From Sternotherus odoratus (lineage: Eukaryota > Chordata > Testudines > Kinosternidae), in contig JAVMKO010000018.1 of the NCBI GenBank assembly GCA_032164245.1, positions 620,001-684,000 of the forward strand: a stretch of DNA of 64,000 bases, read 5' to 3'. The notes beneath the pieces are model-generated. The model had not been told where the DNA came from. It saw nothing but the letters and a program-made list of their open reading frames with translations, and did not search any database. The translations under genes and the position numbers were made by a program. This document shows positions 24,681 to 37,868 of this stretch, one piece after another. Each line of letters starts with the position of its first letter. The first letter of the stretch is position 1.

Positions 24681-27600
24681 TAATCAGCACTGTTAAAAAA
24701 CATGCACTTGATTTCTCATCACAATTTGTCTACATGAATTTTTCTGAATAAGGTCAGATACCTGTAGTCATTGTTACAAGTGCTGTTAGCAAGAGATGTT
24801 TAATCCTTCATGCTAGTGGACTTGGATTGGTTAAGCCTAAGAGGTTTGCTTGTTGCCCATATAAATTATCTTGTATTAGACCATGACCAATACAGGGCTG
24901 TCTGGCAACCAGGATTGTGTGTTAATAAAGAACGTGGTTCACAGAATGAGGAATTATAAGTGGTGCTTTATTGAGCCAAAATGTTTTTGAAAAGTTGCCT
25001 GGAGAATCCCATAGATTGGACAGGGACAATATTGAGTCAAATGACTCACAGCTTTCACCATGCCGTGGATATGGTTCCGACAATTGCTTATGCCAACTCT
25101 TCATATGAAAAATTGTTCTCCTCAGCCTAGCTGGGCTAATCAGATGATACCAAGCAAAGTGTGACGTTGGGGGTACCACTGATCTGAATGATTGATTTCT
25201 TTTTATATTTATACTGCCAAGATCTATATCGCCAAATATCTGAAACTTCAGTTCAAGTAGGATTTAGAACGACAATACTGGCACCATATCAGGTGATTGC
25301 ATTGACTGCCAGACTAGCAGCATCTATCAACATATGTAACCAACAGCTTCAGTCTTATTAATCTGCCCTTGTATTCTGCTAACTCAAGTGACATATTGTG
25401 ACATAACAAACTGCCCAGAAAGGAACACACAGGAAAGTTGACTTGATGGGGAAGCCCTGAATCTGCCCTTCTCTCTCTCTCCTCTTTCCCTTGACAGCTT
25501 AAGAGAACGTACCTCAAGCATTCAGCACTAAAATATTGACTTATTGACTCAAGGGTTCCCTCCATCTGATTGTCCAAAATGATCAAAGAGTTCATAGAGA
25601 ATTAGCAGATACCCCACTACTCTTCTCTGTTCTAGACATTCCTGCAGGACACATCTCTGCATGAGACATACCATCCTGATGCAGGATTTGAATTGCACAC
25701 TCAGTTGTGATTAAAGGCTTTTATTGAGCAGCCAGGGCTTATTTGTACCAATATAACTAGTCTATGAATGGTGTAAGCACCATTGCCCAGCCCCCGATAT
25801 GAGGAGATTGGTGGGATTTAGCCATTTGAAAACAAAATAGGGACGACTGCAAATTGCTAAACCGGCTCATCCTGATACTGTCATTTTGGAAGAGGATAGT
25901 TCAATGCATGGTTCGGATATCCTACACTATCTACCCAAGCCTAAAGATTATAATGAGCACATTTGCTAGTTAACAAATAAATCTCATCTATTTCAAGCAT
26001 TCAAGCAGGGAGTGCTTCCTTTTCAATTAATTCTGCTACTCTTCTGGGTGACAGTTTATGACAGCTTAAAAATACAATGCTGAATACCGTTTGAAGACAC
26101 ATGTTTCTTGTCTGCCTGGTTCTGAAGTCCTTAGGCCTTTATTAAGGGCAGACATTTCTGCGTGTCACACACACACACACACTTAGTTCATAGTGCCTGA
26201 CCACACAGTAGCAAGTTCTATCCAGGGTACAAAACTGGCAGCTATTTTAAGCACCAGTCCAGCTCCGCAGGGAGAAGATGCAGCTGCCAGGGGTAATCTG
26301 AACTGAATCTGTGGGGTGGTCTCTCAATACAGTTTTCTGTAATTGTAAAGGTTAGTTGGACCTTATTGGTCTGCAGGATTTGTACGTTAAAGTGCCTGTA
26401 CAGTCCTTAGCTCCGAGAAGGAAAATATTATTTTTAAAATATAGAAATGGATTATAGTTAAAATGATCGGGAAGTCTGCTACTGGCCTAAAAGGCTGTTG
26501 CCTTGGTCATTTTATTCTAAGAAGCAAGCTTAGACGTAAGTAATTAGAGGTATGTGACTGTATCTGTTGTTGAGACACAAGGCCCTGTGCTCTGACTGAC
26601 AGAACACCAGTCGGATTCAGCCCCACTCAGCAGGGATAAGTTAGAGCTGCCAGGGTAACCCGGGCGGATCTGTGGATTGGATCATGAAACCATTTCATAT
26701 AATTTTACTGAAGTCAGTGGGATTGAGACTGGGGCAAACTTCAGAAATAGTTTACTGGGAGCCAAATGTCTTCACGAGTCATATTACACCACTGAACCAC
26801 AGACATGCAAGTCTAACAGTCATAGTAATTGTTCACTTTTCTTATTTAAGGTTGTGTGCACTCAATATTGTGGACACTGAAAATTGGTTACTTGGTACAA
26901 CTAAATATTTTATCTAATTGCCAATATAATACTCAGGGAGAGCCTCTGTGAGAGCAGATCTCCGATTGTCAGAATTCCTAATTCCTGTACTTATTTTAAT
27001 ACATGATATATTTGGGTTTGGCCTATGTTACATTTTAATTGGAAAGGAAAATAACAAATCTCTAGTTAGTAATTTTAGTGTAGCTAGGGCACGTTGTAAT
27101 TGCTGTGCTGTAACGGTTTGTCTTTGGAATGTTATTCAGTAAAAAGACATTTTATACTGCTGGGTATGCATGACTGTCCTCTGGTAAAGACTGGAACTAA
27201 GTCCGTAGAAGAAAAAGAAGAACAAAGGGAATCCTCTTATAATTTTCACTTTTAGTATTTAGCGCATTCCTATAGAAAATCCAGCTGTAGTCTCCTGCAA
27301 GCATATGAATCCACGGTCTGTTTAATACTTTAAGTCAGATAGAGGAATGCTGTAGCACAGAATTGGTAAATAAATCGACCTACACACCTCTACAGAGCTT
27401 AGGACATCATGCACCAAAATGCTGCAATTGAACCTGTGCACCATAACAGAGAGGGCATTAGCGGCCTACAGTGGAGTTTGAATCATAAACTGCCTTTAGC
27501 ATTGCATCAGTCTTTAAAATGGGGGATAAGACAACAGAGCATGCAAGTGTCCTGTTAACAGTTATTAAATCTCAGGGCTGGAAGCAAGGCAACAGATAGG

Positions 27601-30600
27601 TCTATAAAAGTTGTTATACAGATAATAAAATAGTAGATGGTAATAAATATTGCATAAAACATTAATTCACTTCACTTTAAAAAGAAATCTTGCAGTTGCT
27701 CTTTTAAATCTCAGTTTTCATTTTAATTGTTGGTCTGATCTAGCCAGTCTCAGACCAAGTTTGAGGCTGTGGGGAGTCCTTGGACTTCCGGTTGTGGAAG
27801 GAAATTACAACTCTTCATTCTCAAGAGCTGCTTTCCTCTAAAAGCATTTTCTACTCAAAGGAGATGCCCCCATTTTCCCCGTTTATTTTCCTTTCAATTA
27901 AGATACAGATTGGGACACCAGATCCTGGATCACAATCCGTAACAAAAGGGAGCGGAAGACTCTCTTGCCTTAAAAAAATAGATCCCCTCTCCCCTCCCCC
28001 CCCATTCTAGAAAACCTTCCCAAATGCGTAACAAACCGGAAACCCAGCCACCTTCAGGCAAACTGTCAAACCCTTCGGAAACTCTGGTGAGACAGAGGCT
28101 GCCGCTGCACATTTTTCCACAGTCGTTCTCTCTCCTCACATAGCATAGCAAGTAAGATAAATTACCTTGCAAGCCATGTGCCCATGCAGATCTATCCTTA
28201 ATCTACAACCTGTTTCGTAGCTGCAGGCATCTCTGTTTAAGGGACCAGTCAAGGGTAAATCACTGAAGCAAGGTATGCCCCTTGTTTATTAATTATATTT
28301 TATAGAATGATAATGTTACCTCCTACATGGCACAGTATTAGGCAAATCTGAGGAAGTATTTTAGCTTATCCCTTAGTCTAGATCTCTCTTTCTCTGCATG
28401 GGAGCAATGCATTGACCTGACCAGATGGCATGCTGTGGAAGAAAATATTTCAGAATCATTTCTAGGACAATCGCTCCTCTCAAGCATGGGGAGACCACAA
28501 GCCAGGGGCAACATGACACTGTCCCCCTATGGTGCAGTCAGCCTCGATCTGTTGAACTAGAAGGCACCAGCCAAACCCAGTTTGTGAGCCACTGATAACC
28601 CATGGGTCTCTCAGACAAGAACTCACCAAAGCAATTATCATTCAGAATGTCCCATGCCATTGTTATTAAAATGCCAGGCTTAGTAGACGAAGTCATTGGA
28701 TGCAGATACATTTGGGATTTCTAAATGAAGGAACACAGGAAGAATGGGTCCGTCCATATAATATAATACAACTACATTTAGCACAAGATTTTCCACACAA
28801 ACTTTGTATATACCAAATTGGTTTACAGAATTCCATAGTACAGTTGTAGAGAGAAATAATAGAATGGGTGTGAAATTATTTATTACTTATAGAGAGCTGT
28901 ATACACAAGGGAGAAGACTGTTTTTCAGCTAAGATCTGAAATTGATGATACAGCAGGGCAAGAGAGACAGAAGTTGCAGTCAAGCTGAAGGAAAAATATG
29001 AAATGAAATTAATTTGAATACACTTATTAGTAAGAATCAAATAGATTTCCAAAGTTAAAAAAAAAGGAAAGGAAGAAATTACACCTAACTCCTTACCTCA
29101 GTAATCGGTTTGTTTCTATATAAGACCACAGAACTAATTAATGAGCAACACTCATAATTAACAGCTATTTTACTCTAGGCTGGAATGAGACTAGATTCCC
29201 AGAGTTATATTCCCACCAAGCTTTCTCTGTTGCCCCTTCATTAGAAGTCATTATTATTATTAGTCTTGGCAATTTTCCAAGTCAAAACAAACGTATCAGT
29301 ATTAAAAAGGTTAAAAAAAATCATGTTGAGTTAAATACCCTACTTTCCAGGTGATGTGTAAGAACGGTTAGAGATTAGCAAGGAGTGAAAGATGGATATC
29401 TATTTTTATCCTACCTGGCTCGTTAATTGTCAAATGATTACTCAGGCATATTTAATGAGACAGCTTTTACCAAGGACAGAGCCACCCTTTGCATCCTCCC
29501 CTCATAGTAACAGATGAGGCAGCTAGTACTCACGGGAAAGCCACACGAAAGAGGGACATTTTTCAGCTACACTGACCTCATTCCTGGCTTGCCAAGACCA
29601 AGAAATCATGCAGAAATCTTTAACCCTCCTGACAAAGGAACCTGTGAGGGTTTGCAGTATAACCCCAGGTAAATATGACTTTAAAATGGTTACAATAAAA
29701 TAGTACTCGCTCTGTTAATTTCAAAAAAATAGCAAAAAACAAAGCTGGAGTGTGCTGGAAATAACATTCCAGAAAGGAAGAGAAACCTAGGATCTCAAAT
29801 GAGATTCCAACTGGATAAGCATGTTTTTGACCTTAAGACTCTGCAGAATTCTTCTCAGTCATAGCCTCCTGCCCATCAGTATATAGGCTCTGTTTTAATA
29901 TGATCAACAGTTGCAAATCCATTTTTCAAGTTCCTTCATTCAAGTCCATTGGACAGATGATGTTGGTTCAACTTTTTGAGTTAATATATATACATGTGTG
30001 ACTGCACACCTCTCTCTATATATATGAATGAAGCTACAACAAGTATTTTGCTTTGAAGCTGAGATCCACGCTAACAAAACGAATGAAGATCCTAAATGAA
30101 ACCTGCTGTGAGACTGAGCTGCTGAGCCAAGGGTCCCCTGGGGTGCAGTTGACCAGGCATATAAAAAATCATAATTGTTTGATAATTCCATGACAGGGGA
30201 GACCACGGAGCAAGGTCCCTCAATAAGCAGAATGGCTTGAGTTAAGTAATGATTTACTGGCTTTTAATGGTTTGTCTTGAACCTTCATGTTCTCTTAGCT
30301 CAGAATCAATTTATTTTACCTTGGATCATAACCCTAATAAAAATATCCCTGTAAGGCCCTGTTTCTCATGTCAGTTACACCAGCATAAATTAGGAGTAGC
30401 TCAGTTGAAGTCAATTAAATTGCATGGATGAAGTATGATGAAAACTTGTCCCTCAGTTCCTAAAGCAGTGACATCGAACTATCACACTATTCCAAGACTG
30501 TGGACAATCTCTGTTGAAACTTAAGCACTTTTCTGAAAGTTTTCTGATTACAGACTACTCTGCATTTCTTCTCTAACTATGACACCATTGCTAGAGAGCC

Positions 30601-30720
30601 GCGGTGTAGAGCTCTGACACTGAAGTGCTTATATGCATGGAAAACAAAAAGCGTGCAAGGACTGGAGGATTGGGCCCACTTTTTAACATTACTGTTGCTT
30701 CGACGTCCTAACTTAGCTTC
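24681..30720. other. 6-kb non-coding stretch
   Basis: I recognise no gene or RNA. A short (CA)n run lies at 26166-26182. Weakly repeated phrases ('ccccactcagcagggataag' near 26620, 'agctccgcagggagaag' near 26262) hint at two decayed copies of one SINE- or MITE-like repeat about 350 bp apart. Open frames are below 95 codons. Confidence 0.35.
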
Positions 30721-30782
30721 CGATCCTGCTCTCATTGAAGTCAACAAAAATCACAGTGACTTCAATGACAGCAAGATCAGGT
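30721..30782. repeat. Palindromic MITE-like element
   Basis: GATCCTGCTCTCATTGAAGT at the left faces a near-perfect inverted copy at the right ending 'gacagcaagatc'. The arms match at about 20 of 22 positions. The 'cattgaagtcaa' core is typical of short palindromic repeats common in amniotes. Confidence 0.6.
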
Positions 30783-30892
30783 TCTTGATCGCTTTGTACT
30801 CTTACTTAGCTAAATCCTCTAGCCCTTGCCATTTAAAGTGGCCCAAAGTGCAGTAAATGGGTGTAAAGGACTGAACAGGAGAAAAGGAAAAT

Positions 30893-31085
30893 CTAGCCTG
30901 TATATCAGGACCAATGTCCTGACAGTGAGATCTATTAGACTAGGGAATTGGGAACCCCATCATTTAGGCCACTAAGACAAATGGATAAAGCATTGGAGAA
31001 TGTATGTAGAGAGCAATCCTGTCCTGCCAGGGGGCTGGACTAGACAGGCTAATGTGCTGTTTTTTCCACATCTAATTTCTGAGTG
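30893..31085 (+). mobile_element. CR1 3'-end fragment, sense
   Basis: 'cagtgagatctattagacta' and, at the right, 'gggggctggactagacaggc' then 'taatgtgctgttttttcc' follow the order of a CR1-group 3' tail in sense orientation. No coding sequence remains. Confidence 0.6.
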
Positions 31086-34000
31086 TGTATGTCACCTCTC
31101 AGTACATTTAAATTGCATATAGGCTAAGATGTGATCCTTGTGCCCCAGTGTCAGGGTTTTTACTGTAAATGCCAGCTCAGCTTTAAATACAGTGATGTTG
31201 CCAGTGTCATACTGATGCTATGAATAGAACAGAAAAAACATTATCTGTCTTATGATTAGTTCTTTCTGAGTCCAATATTTCTAGAGAATTTAACATATTT
31301 TTTACCCTTTTACATGCAAAGGGGACTTGATCTTATGAGCTATTACCCAAGATGTCTATTTTACTTCACTCAACAGTCCACTTGTGATGAGGAAATTAAA
31401 ACATTCAGAATATCCCTATAGAGAACCTATTCAAACAAAAAAGTTGAAATATATTCAAACTGAAAGTTAAAAGCCTAAAGCAAATATCTATGCCGACTTA
31501 TTTGCTCAAGAAATATTGGTTGATGTTGCCCAACTAAGATTAAACATTCTATTAATAGCACACAAACAAAAGGAAAAAGAAGCACCAATCTACACAGTGA
31601 AAAAGGCAAACAAGGGCCTTGGGGTATTCTTCTCTGTTCCGGAGCCATATTTATCTTGATTTCCTAACTATGATGCTGTATCCTTTATCATCATCAACTG
31701 AGACAGGAAAGCTGAACATACATAAAAACATAATGCTAAGATGCAGCCTGCCAGTACTGTTAAAACAATAGCACTTCTCCAGCACGTGGGCTTTGTTAGG
31801 ACTTGTAGGTGCACAGGAAATGCACACAAGCACCAGTGTCAGTGGAAGCTGTATGTCAAGCACAGCTGCATCCAATGAGGAAACAAGGATCGGTCCCTCA
31901 GCGACCGAGTACAAAACATCAACTGGCAGTGACCATCAGATCTCCAAACCCTGCCAAGTCCAAGTTGGGTTTTAATTCCAATCCTCCTCATTAACTGGGC
32001 ATGGAAAGAGAAGTTCTAGTTTTTGGCTCACAAACATTGTGTGCGCCATATAGTGCTAACTTCGTGATTCCCTGAGCTTTGTGAAGCATGGTTTAAACAT
32101 TTCAAATTTACTGTAAAATTATTTTACATGAAAATGAACAAAATGATTACAAAAACTATTAACTGACTCAGAACATGGGACTTTGTACATTGCTGGGAGC
32201 TCAGCATATCTGTACAGATTTCTCCACTCATTTTAGAAGGAATAAAGAAAAAGATCAAGCATATAATTCAATTATTTAGCAAAGAAAACAATCACTAATG
32301 AGGAAGACCTATCAAATATATATTTTTATAAATCGTGTTAAATGTGCAGTAAGATTGTCAGGTTTTTTTAATACTTTACTAATACTTGATAAATATAACT
32401 AAATACATAACATTTGAAGAGCCTCTGTAATGATCTTGTATCAGAGGTAGAACTCAATACAAGTCTGCCCTTTTACAGGTTTCCAAATAATTAGCTAATA
32501 TTGGTACAGTAATGGGTTTTGCAAAGGACATACTATAGTATTATTATTATTGGATGCATGAACCCTGATTGAAGTTTAAAGCTGAATCACAGTAATTTAG
32601 ATACACACACAGACATAATGTAAGGAAACAAAGTGTTCTTCAGGTAATTGTTAAGATGTCACAATTTTACAAACACAACAAAATTAGAAAAAATTTGAGG
32701 GTGTCACAAACAGAAAGCCTGATACCCTGACAGACTAGATTTCCTCCCACTGATCGACCCATATCTCTCTTCAAATTAATTTCCAACACTATCTACAGCT
32801 TCCTTCAAGAAACTACCAATTTTTGCACAACCTTGCAAAGGCAACTGGAACTATTCATGTGAGGAAGTGGTACTCAACACGAGTCAGGGTTTTGACTGTG
32901 GTTTAATTGATTATCATTATTAAAATGCCTGATTGCATTGCTATTTCTAGCAGAAGACTGAATTTCTTTTGCAACTTTTATGCATATCTGTTTATTGTAA
33001 TCCACCTGCTCATCTGATTTCTTTTCCCCACAATAAATGTGTACCCGCACAAAATGGGGCTTCTTTTCTGTCTGGAACAAAAAGATGATAATTCAGCAGG
33101 GCTTGACTTTGCCAGGAGGGAGCATAACATGCTCTCATTCCACAGGCACCAATAAAATATTGACTGAAATCCAGCAGGAGGAAGTAAGGGGTTCAATCTC
33201 ATAGTTTATCATTTTGCAATCACTAAGAGGATTTATTCTTAAAGATATATACTTCTATGGCATTTACGTAACAGGCTATAAACATTCAACTTGTTAAGTC
33301 AACATGCCAAACAAATGATCCATCAAAAAGAATGTCTATACATGTAACTCTGTCCTTGGGGGAGGCTAATTTAGAGAGGTATTTGTAAAGTACAGGGCCA
33401 GAAGTAACCTTTGCAGCCTGCTCCTAAAGGTGGATTATATTGTCCTAAATTACATGTCCAGAGATCTATAGTATTGCTATCTATATATGTTAAAATGAAT
33501 CCATCACTGTAAAGCCTGAGCAACAAACTGGGAACTAATATTTCAGTGTGTCCTAAAACACACAGTATTCACCTGTTCTATGGTGAAACAAAGCACATTC
33601 TCCAGAGCAGTCTGCCAAGTGCCATTCACCTGAACTGCAAATTTACAAATACACACAAAGTTCTAACTAGATTTGTCCATTTTCACGCAAGGAATGTTTC
33701 CCCCCCTCTCTGTTTACACATAGACAATATTGCAACAAACAGTGGTTTGTTTTTATCACTGAAATGTTCCTTGATGTGACCCGTAGAAAATAAGCGTGCT
33801 GCTGAACTGCTACAGATTTCATGATTGGTTAAAAAAAAAAAAAAAGCAGTCTTTTGCCCTTTCCATTATCACAACCCATCTCAGCTACTAATCAAACTCT
33901 GGCTCCGACTCTGCAGTTTTGATTGGTTTGGAAATACAGTAGTTGCATTAAAAAAATCAGCATACTAACAACTACTACAGAGGTGTCTGAGGCTAATACA

Positions 34001-35439
34001 GGTTTCCTTTATACCCAGAATAGTAAACAATTGTATCTCCAGTACCCTGATACAGTAAATGTTGACTTTTTACTGTTGACCAATGTATATAAGCTCTGAA
34101 ATGGATTCATTATACTAAAATCACTGTTAATCACCATTACCATGAGCATGCAGAGAAGAAAAGCAGTTGTGTGTGGCCATTGAATAAAAATTTAGGTTTA
34201 TAATTGTAAAAAAATCCTGTGTATAATTTCTTATTAAATAGGCATAATTCATCTTACACTCAAACACACAGAATGTATGTGCATATTATGCAAATTTTAT
34301 CTGGAGTGCATACAATATTTCTAAGTAACATCTCATTCTGAATGCATCTCAAATAAAGAGCAATAATGACATAAAAGCTAGTCTGCACACTTCTTACAAA
34401 TATATTCCCAAAGTCACAAGATACATGTTGATTATCTTCTATTAATACATTGTGAAATCTTCCTTAACTTTCTAATAAAATGTTTATCTCCAAGGAAATT
34501 CTGTAGAAAAGACTATATTTGCATATAAATAATAGACATGTCAAAACATAATATGTTAGGATTTGGTATTCTTAATAGGAGTCTAATACACAATTTATAT
34601 TAATTTCCTTAAACTCCACAAATTCAATCACTAGCAGTGGCATTGTACGATTAATTAAATTACCATTAGTTTTACTGAAGTTATGGCAGCTGATTAAGAA
34701 TTGCTCTTTTTGGCTATGCATATTTTGTGTTTACCATTTTATAATCTAACCATACCTAGTTAATTCTGTGCTTCCTGGGGGGGGGGGGGAAATATAGTAC
34801 AGTTTTTAGAGTAGAATTGGAAAAATTAATATAAGGGAAAGTAATTGTTTCAGGGGGGGGGAAGCTTTCAGGACCCGTTTCAGGAGTACCAGATATAATG
34901 ATGCAGAAGAACATACTGTAGTAGGTGGTGTCCAACAAAGCTTCATCATCTGATCAACTCTGCCCTCCTAATCTTAGCCCAAGGTGCCACTGAAATTACA
35001 TTACCAAAAAAGAAAAGTCTCAAAGGAAAATGCATCTCTGAAGATAATCATCTACCACAATGGATTTCAAATTGTAATAAAAATACCTTGAATGTTAAAA
35101 GGATCCATTGCATTTTTTGCTCCAAACCACAATAAAAATGTATTTCACTGCCAACAGCAAAATCTCTTGTGAGCTCCTCTTTGAAAGCTGGCTATTTTTG
35201 GAACATGGTGTAGTATATAAGGAAAGCATCATTGTGTGTAAAATGTAATACTGAAAGGTAGATCTTAGTATACTGACATTATAAAACCTGTCCAGCAATG
35301 GGAAATAATATTCTTACATTGGCTGCAAACATAAATGTAAGACTGAAGGGAAATGTTATGGATGTCGTTGACTATATGGCATATGTCTTCCCTCTCCTAT
35401 TGGTGAGCTTAAAAGATTCAGGAAATGATGGTAGAACTG
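31086..35439. other. AT-rich non-coding stretch
   Basis: Nothing coding is recognised. Features are low-complexity runs: poly-A at 33831-33845 and poly-G at 34777-34789. A perfect POU-type octamer ATGCAAAT is at 34288-34295 in a region of lower apparent decay (about 34100-34760). Its significance is unknown. Confidence 0.35.
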
Positions 35440-35530
35440 CGGCGATTGCTATACTGGACGAGGCTAGTGGTCCATCCAATCCAGTATCTTGTCACCATGA
35501 GTGGCCATTCCCAGGATTGGGACCATCTTT
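35440..35530 (-). mobile_element. CR1 3'-end fragment, antisense
   Basis: The plus strand 'tggtccatccaatccagtat' then 'cttgtcaccatgagtggcca' is the reverse complement of a CR1-group 3' end. It is short and diverged, and overlaps a 95-codon frame that is therefore chance. Confidence 0.55.
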
Positions 35531-37448
35531 CATCAATGAACAAATAATTAGTCTCCCTGGTGTGAGCAACCCAATGACTTATTGATGGGTAAACCCCAAC
35601 TGGCAAAATAGATACAGTGAAGGCTTTGAACCTGCACAATTCCAGTGCGTAAAAAGGTCTAATACTTTGACTTCCATTGACATTACAATGCTTCTTGAAT
35701 TGGCATTTGAGAAGGAGTGCTCTTCCAATGGAAGATGCTCAATTATTACATAATGAAGAGTATTAGATGCAGGGCTGAAGAGCCATGTGACAGATCTTCA
35801 AGTTCCATCTGAGTAACCTCTATAGACTAAACGGGATGCATGTTGATGGATGGCTATGGGAATGGTAGATACAAAGAGTGAGAGTCACAGCAGGGAGCAC
35901 AGACCTTGATGGGAAAATGCAATTGTTTTTGGAAAATTACTGTAATTCCTCCCTGCTAGTTTCCCAAAATGGTGGGAGAAAAACTGTATAAAGGAGAAGG
36001 GGTTGGAATTTTGACTCCGGATTTCACTGGTTTGGACAGGGCATAGCTAGATTATCTGGAGATGAGGAAAAAATAGCTCCTGTATTTTCAGAAAAAGATT
36101 CTTCTAGACTTCTACCCCTGTCTGAATTTGAAGGAACAGGTTGAGTTTGCAGCCTACTAAAGGAGGCGCAGCCTATGGCACCTTTACCTGACTGGGAGTG
36201 GAACAGAATAATATTTCAGTAAAGGTCTCAGAGGAAAATTAACTCTGAATTGTGACCAGTGTGTTTACTTGACTGGTGTCTGGAAACACCTCCAGCTACT
36301 CAGTAAAAATCTCACTGACTCTGCTATCAGGAGGAAATCTGTCACATTTCTATGGACATTGAGACCCGGCCTAAGAAGGCTCCCTCATTACAGAAAAGAG
36401 AGCACTGCTAGATACATACTGAACCCTACATCCTAACCCCAAGGCTCCCTCAGAGAACAGCGCCATCAGCAAACCTGGTGGGGAGATTAAGATTTTCAAT
36501 TTTCCCAATCTTCCCCCTGGGTAAACTGCAAACAGAGAGCCCCCACCACGCTGTGTGGTGGGTCGGCAGAGAGCCCCTGCCACTCCCATGTAATCTATTC
36601 TCAAAGTCCCCATCTCCCCACATAATCTGTACACAATCTTCGCTTCCTTCCCCCAGGTAATCTGCTCATACAGAGGCCCCACCTGCAGGCGCACACATGA
36701 TGAAGTTATCTTTCTCTACCAAAGGGTTTAGATCAGTATCTGCAGGGAAACAAGCGTTTCCTTATCCTCCCCTTTCTGCTTCCAGCTGATAAATTCTGGC
36801 AGAAGCTGCACTGTGCATCTAGATGAAGGGGACAGACTCCTGCCGCGCTCTCGAGCATCATCTGCCAGTGACATATTTACTCGAAACACTTTTATAGCCT
36901 TTGTAGACACAGAAAACCAGCCAACTATCTATTGTGACATCCTCAGAGAAAAATCAGTCAGGAGATCAGTGGGCACCATGAGATTTATAAGGCAGGACTC
37001 GTTGCTATGAAAGCAACAGGATGGAGCCTGCAGCCATGAAAATTTCCATGTATCAGCAACCTCAGGCAACAAACGCCACCCGCACTGGGGAAGGAACGAC
37101 AGGAAGGAAAACACTTTAGCACCTGGAACTTTTGTTTTTTCTCTAGTTTGATCACAGAGTCTCTAACTGGCAAAATAACAAGGTGCTGAGTTTGAGAGAC
37201 TGTTGACTCTGTTACCAACCGATGAAAAGCTTTTCACACTCAGGTGAACCCGCTCATGTAAAGCTGCTGAGAAACAAGCTCACCAGTGCTGCATCCATTA
37301 GCTCTGAATTTTATGCACATCCAAGCTCAGCCAGATTCCTGGTCACATAAAAGAGGGTTTCCCTGCATGGAAATAATGTCTCAGACATTAAACATACTGA
37401 AATTGCTCACCAGTGTGAGGATCCTGTAGCCCAGTCTTAACATTGTTG
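35531..37448. other. Unassigned DNA
   Basis: No gene or repeat is confidently recognised. Frames of 60-107 codons around 36371-37218 overlap on both strands and lack motifs. Confidence 0.35.
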
Positions 37449-37456
37449 GCTATGGT

Positions 37457-37860
37457 CAGGGCCGGCGACAGAAATTTGGGGGCCCCCTACTCTGATCGTT
37501 TGGGGGCCCCCCAGCCCAGCCACCACCCCCCAGCCTAGCCGCCCCCCCCCCAGCTGACAGCGGCTGGCGGCAGTGCGGGGTCCTGCGGGAGCGCGAGCCA
37601 CCCTTGCTGCTCCCCCCCCCCCCGCGCACACTTTCTGCCCCGGACTGTGCCGCTGCCGCCGGCCGGGCTCACTGCTCCTGCCGGGGACACGCGCGCTCGT
37701 CCGCTCTGGAGGAGAGCTGCGCCGCCTCCCCGCCCCTTCCCCGCTCTCCAGGCCCGGCGACAAGGGGGGATGACTACGGGTACTGCTGTGTACCGGGGCC
37801 CCCCTAAAGTCCGGGGCCCGGTACAGCTCTACCCGTAGTACCCCCCTGTCGCCGGCCCTG
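37457..37860. mobile_element. hAT-type MITE (404 bp), perfect TIRs and TSD
   Basis: The ends are a perfect 15-bp inverted repeat, CAGGGCCGGCGACAG. The element is flanked by an identical 8-bp duplication, GCTATGGT, at 37449-37456 and 37861-37868. The 3' part also folds: an 'actacgggta' arm near 37769 pairs with 'tacccgtagt' near 37840. The interior is very GC- and CpG-rich with C runs, and contrasts sharply with the AT-rich flanks. It has no transposase. Open frames on both strands, up to 146 codons at 37437-37877, come from composition and even cross the element boundary. Confidence 0.9.
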
Positions 37861-37868
37861 GCTATGGT

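Noticed and set aside
30721..30782. MicroRNA precursor
   Set aside because: The hairpin has the 'cattgaagtcaa' core of a common palindromic repeat, so a repeat is the simpler reading.
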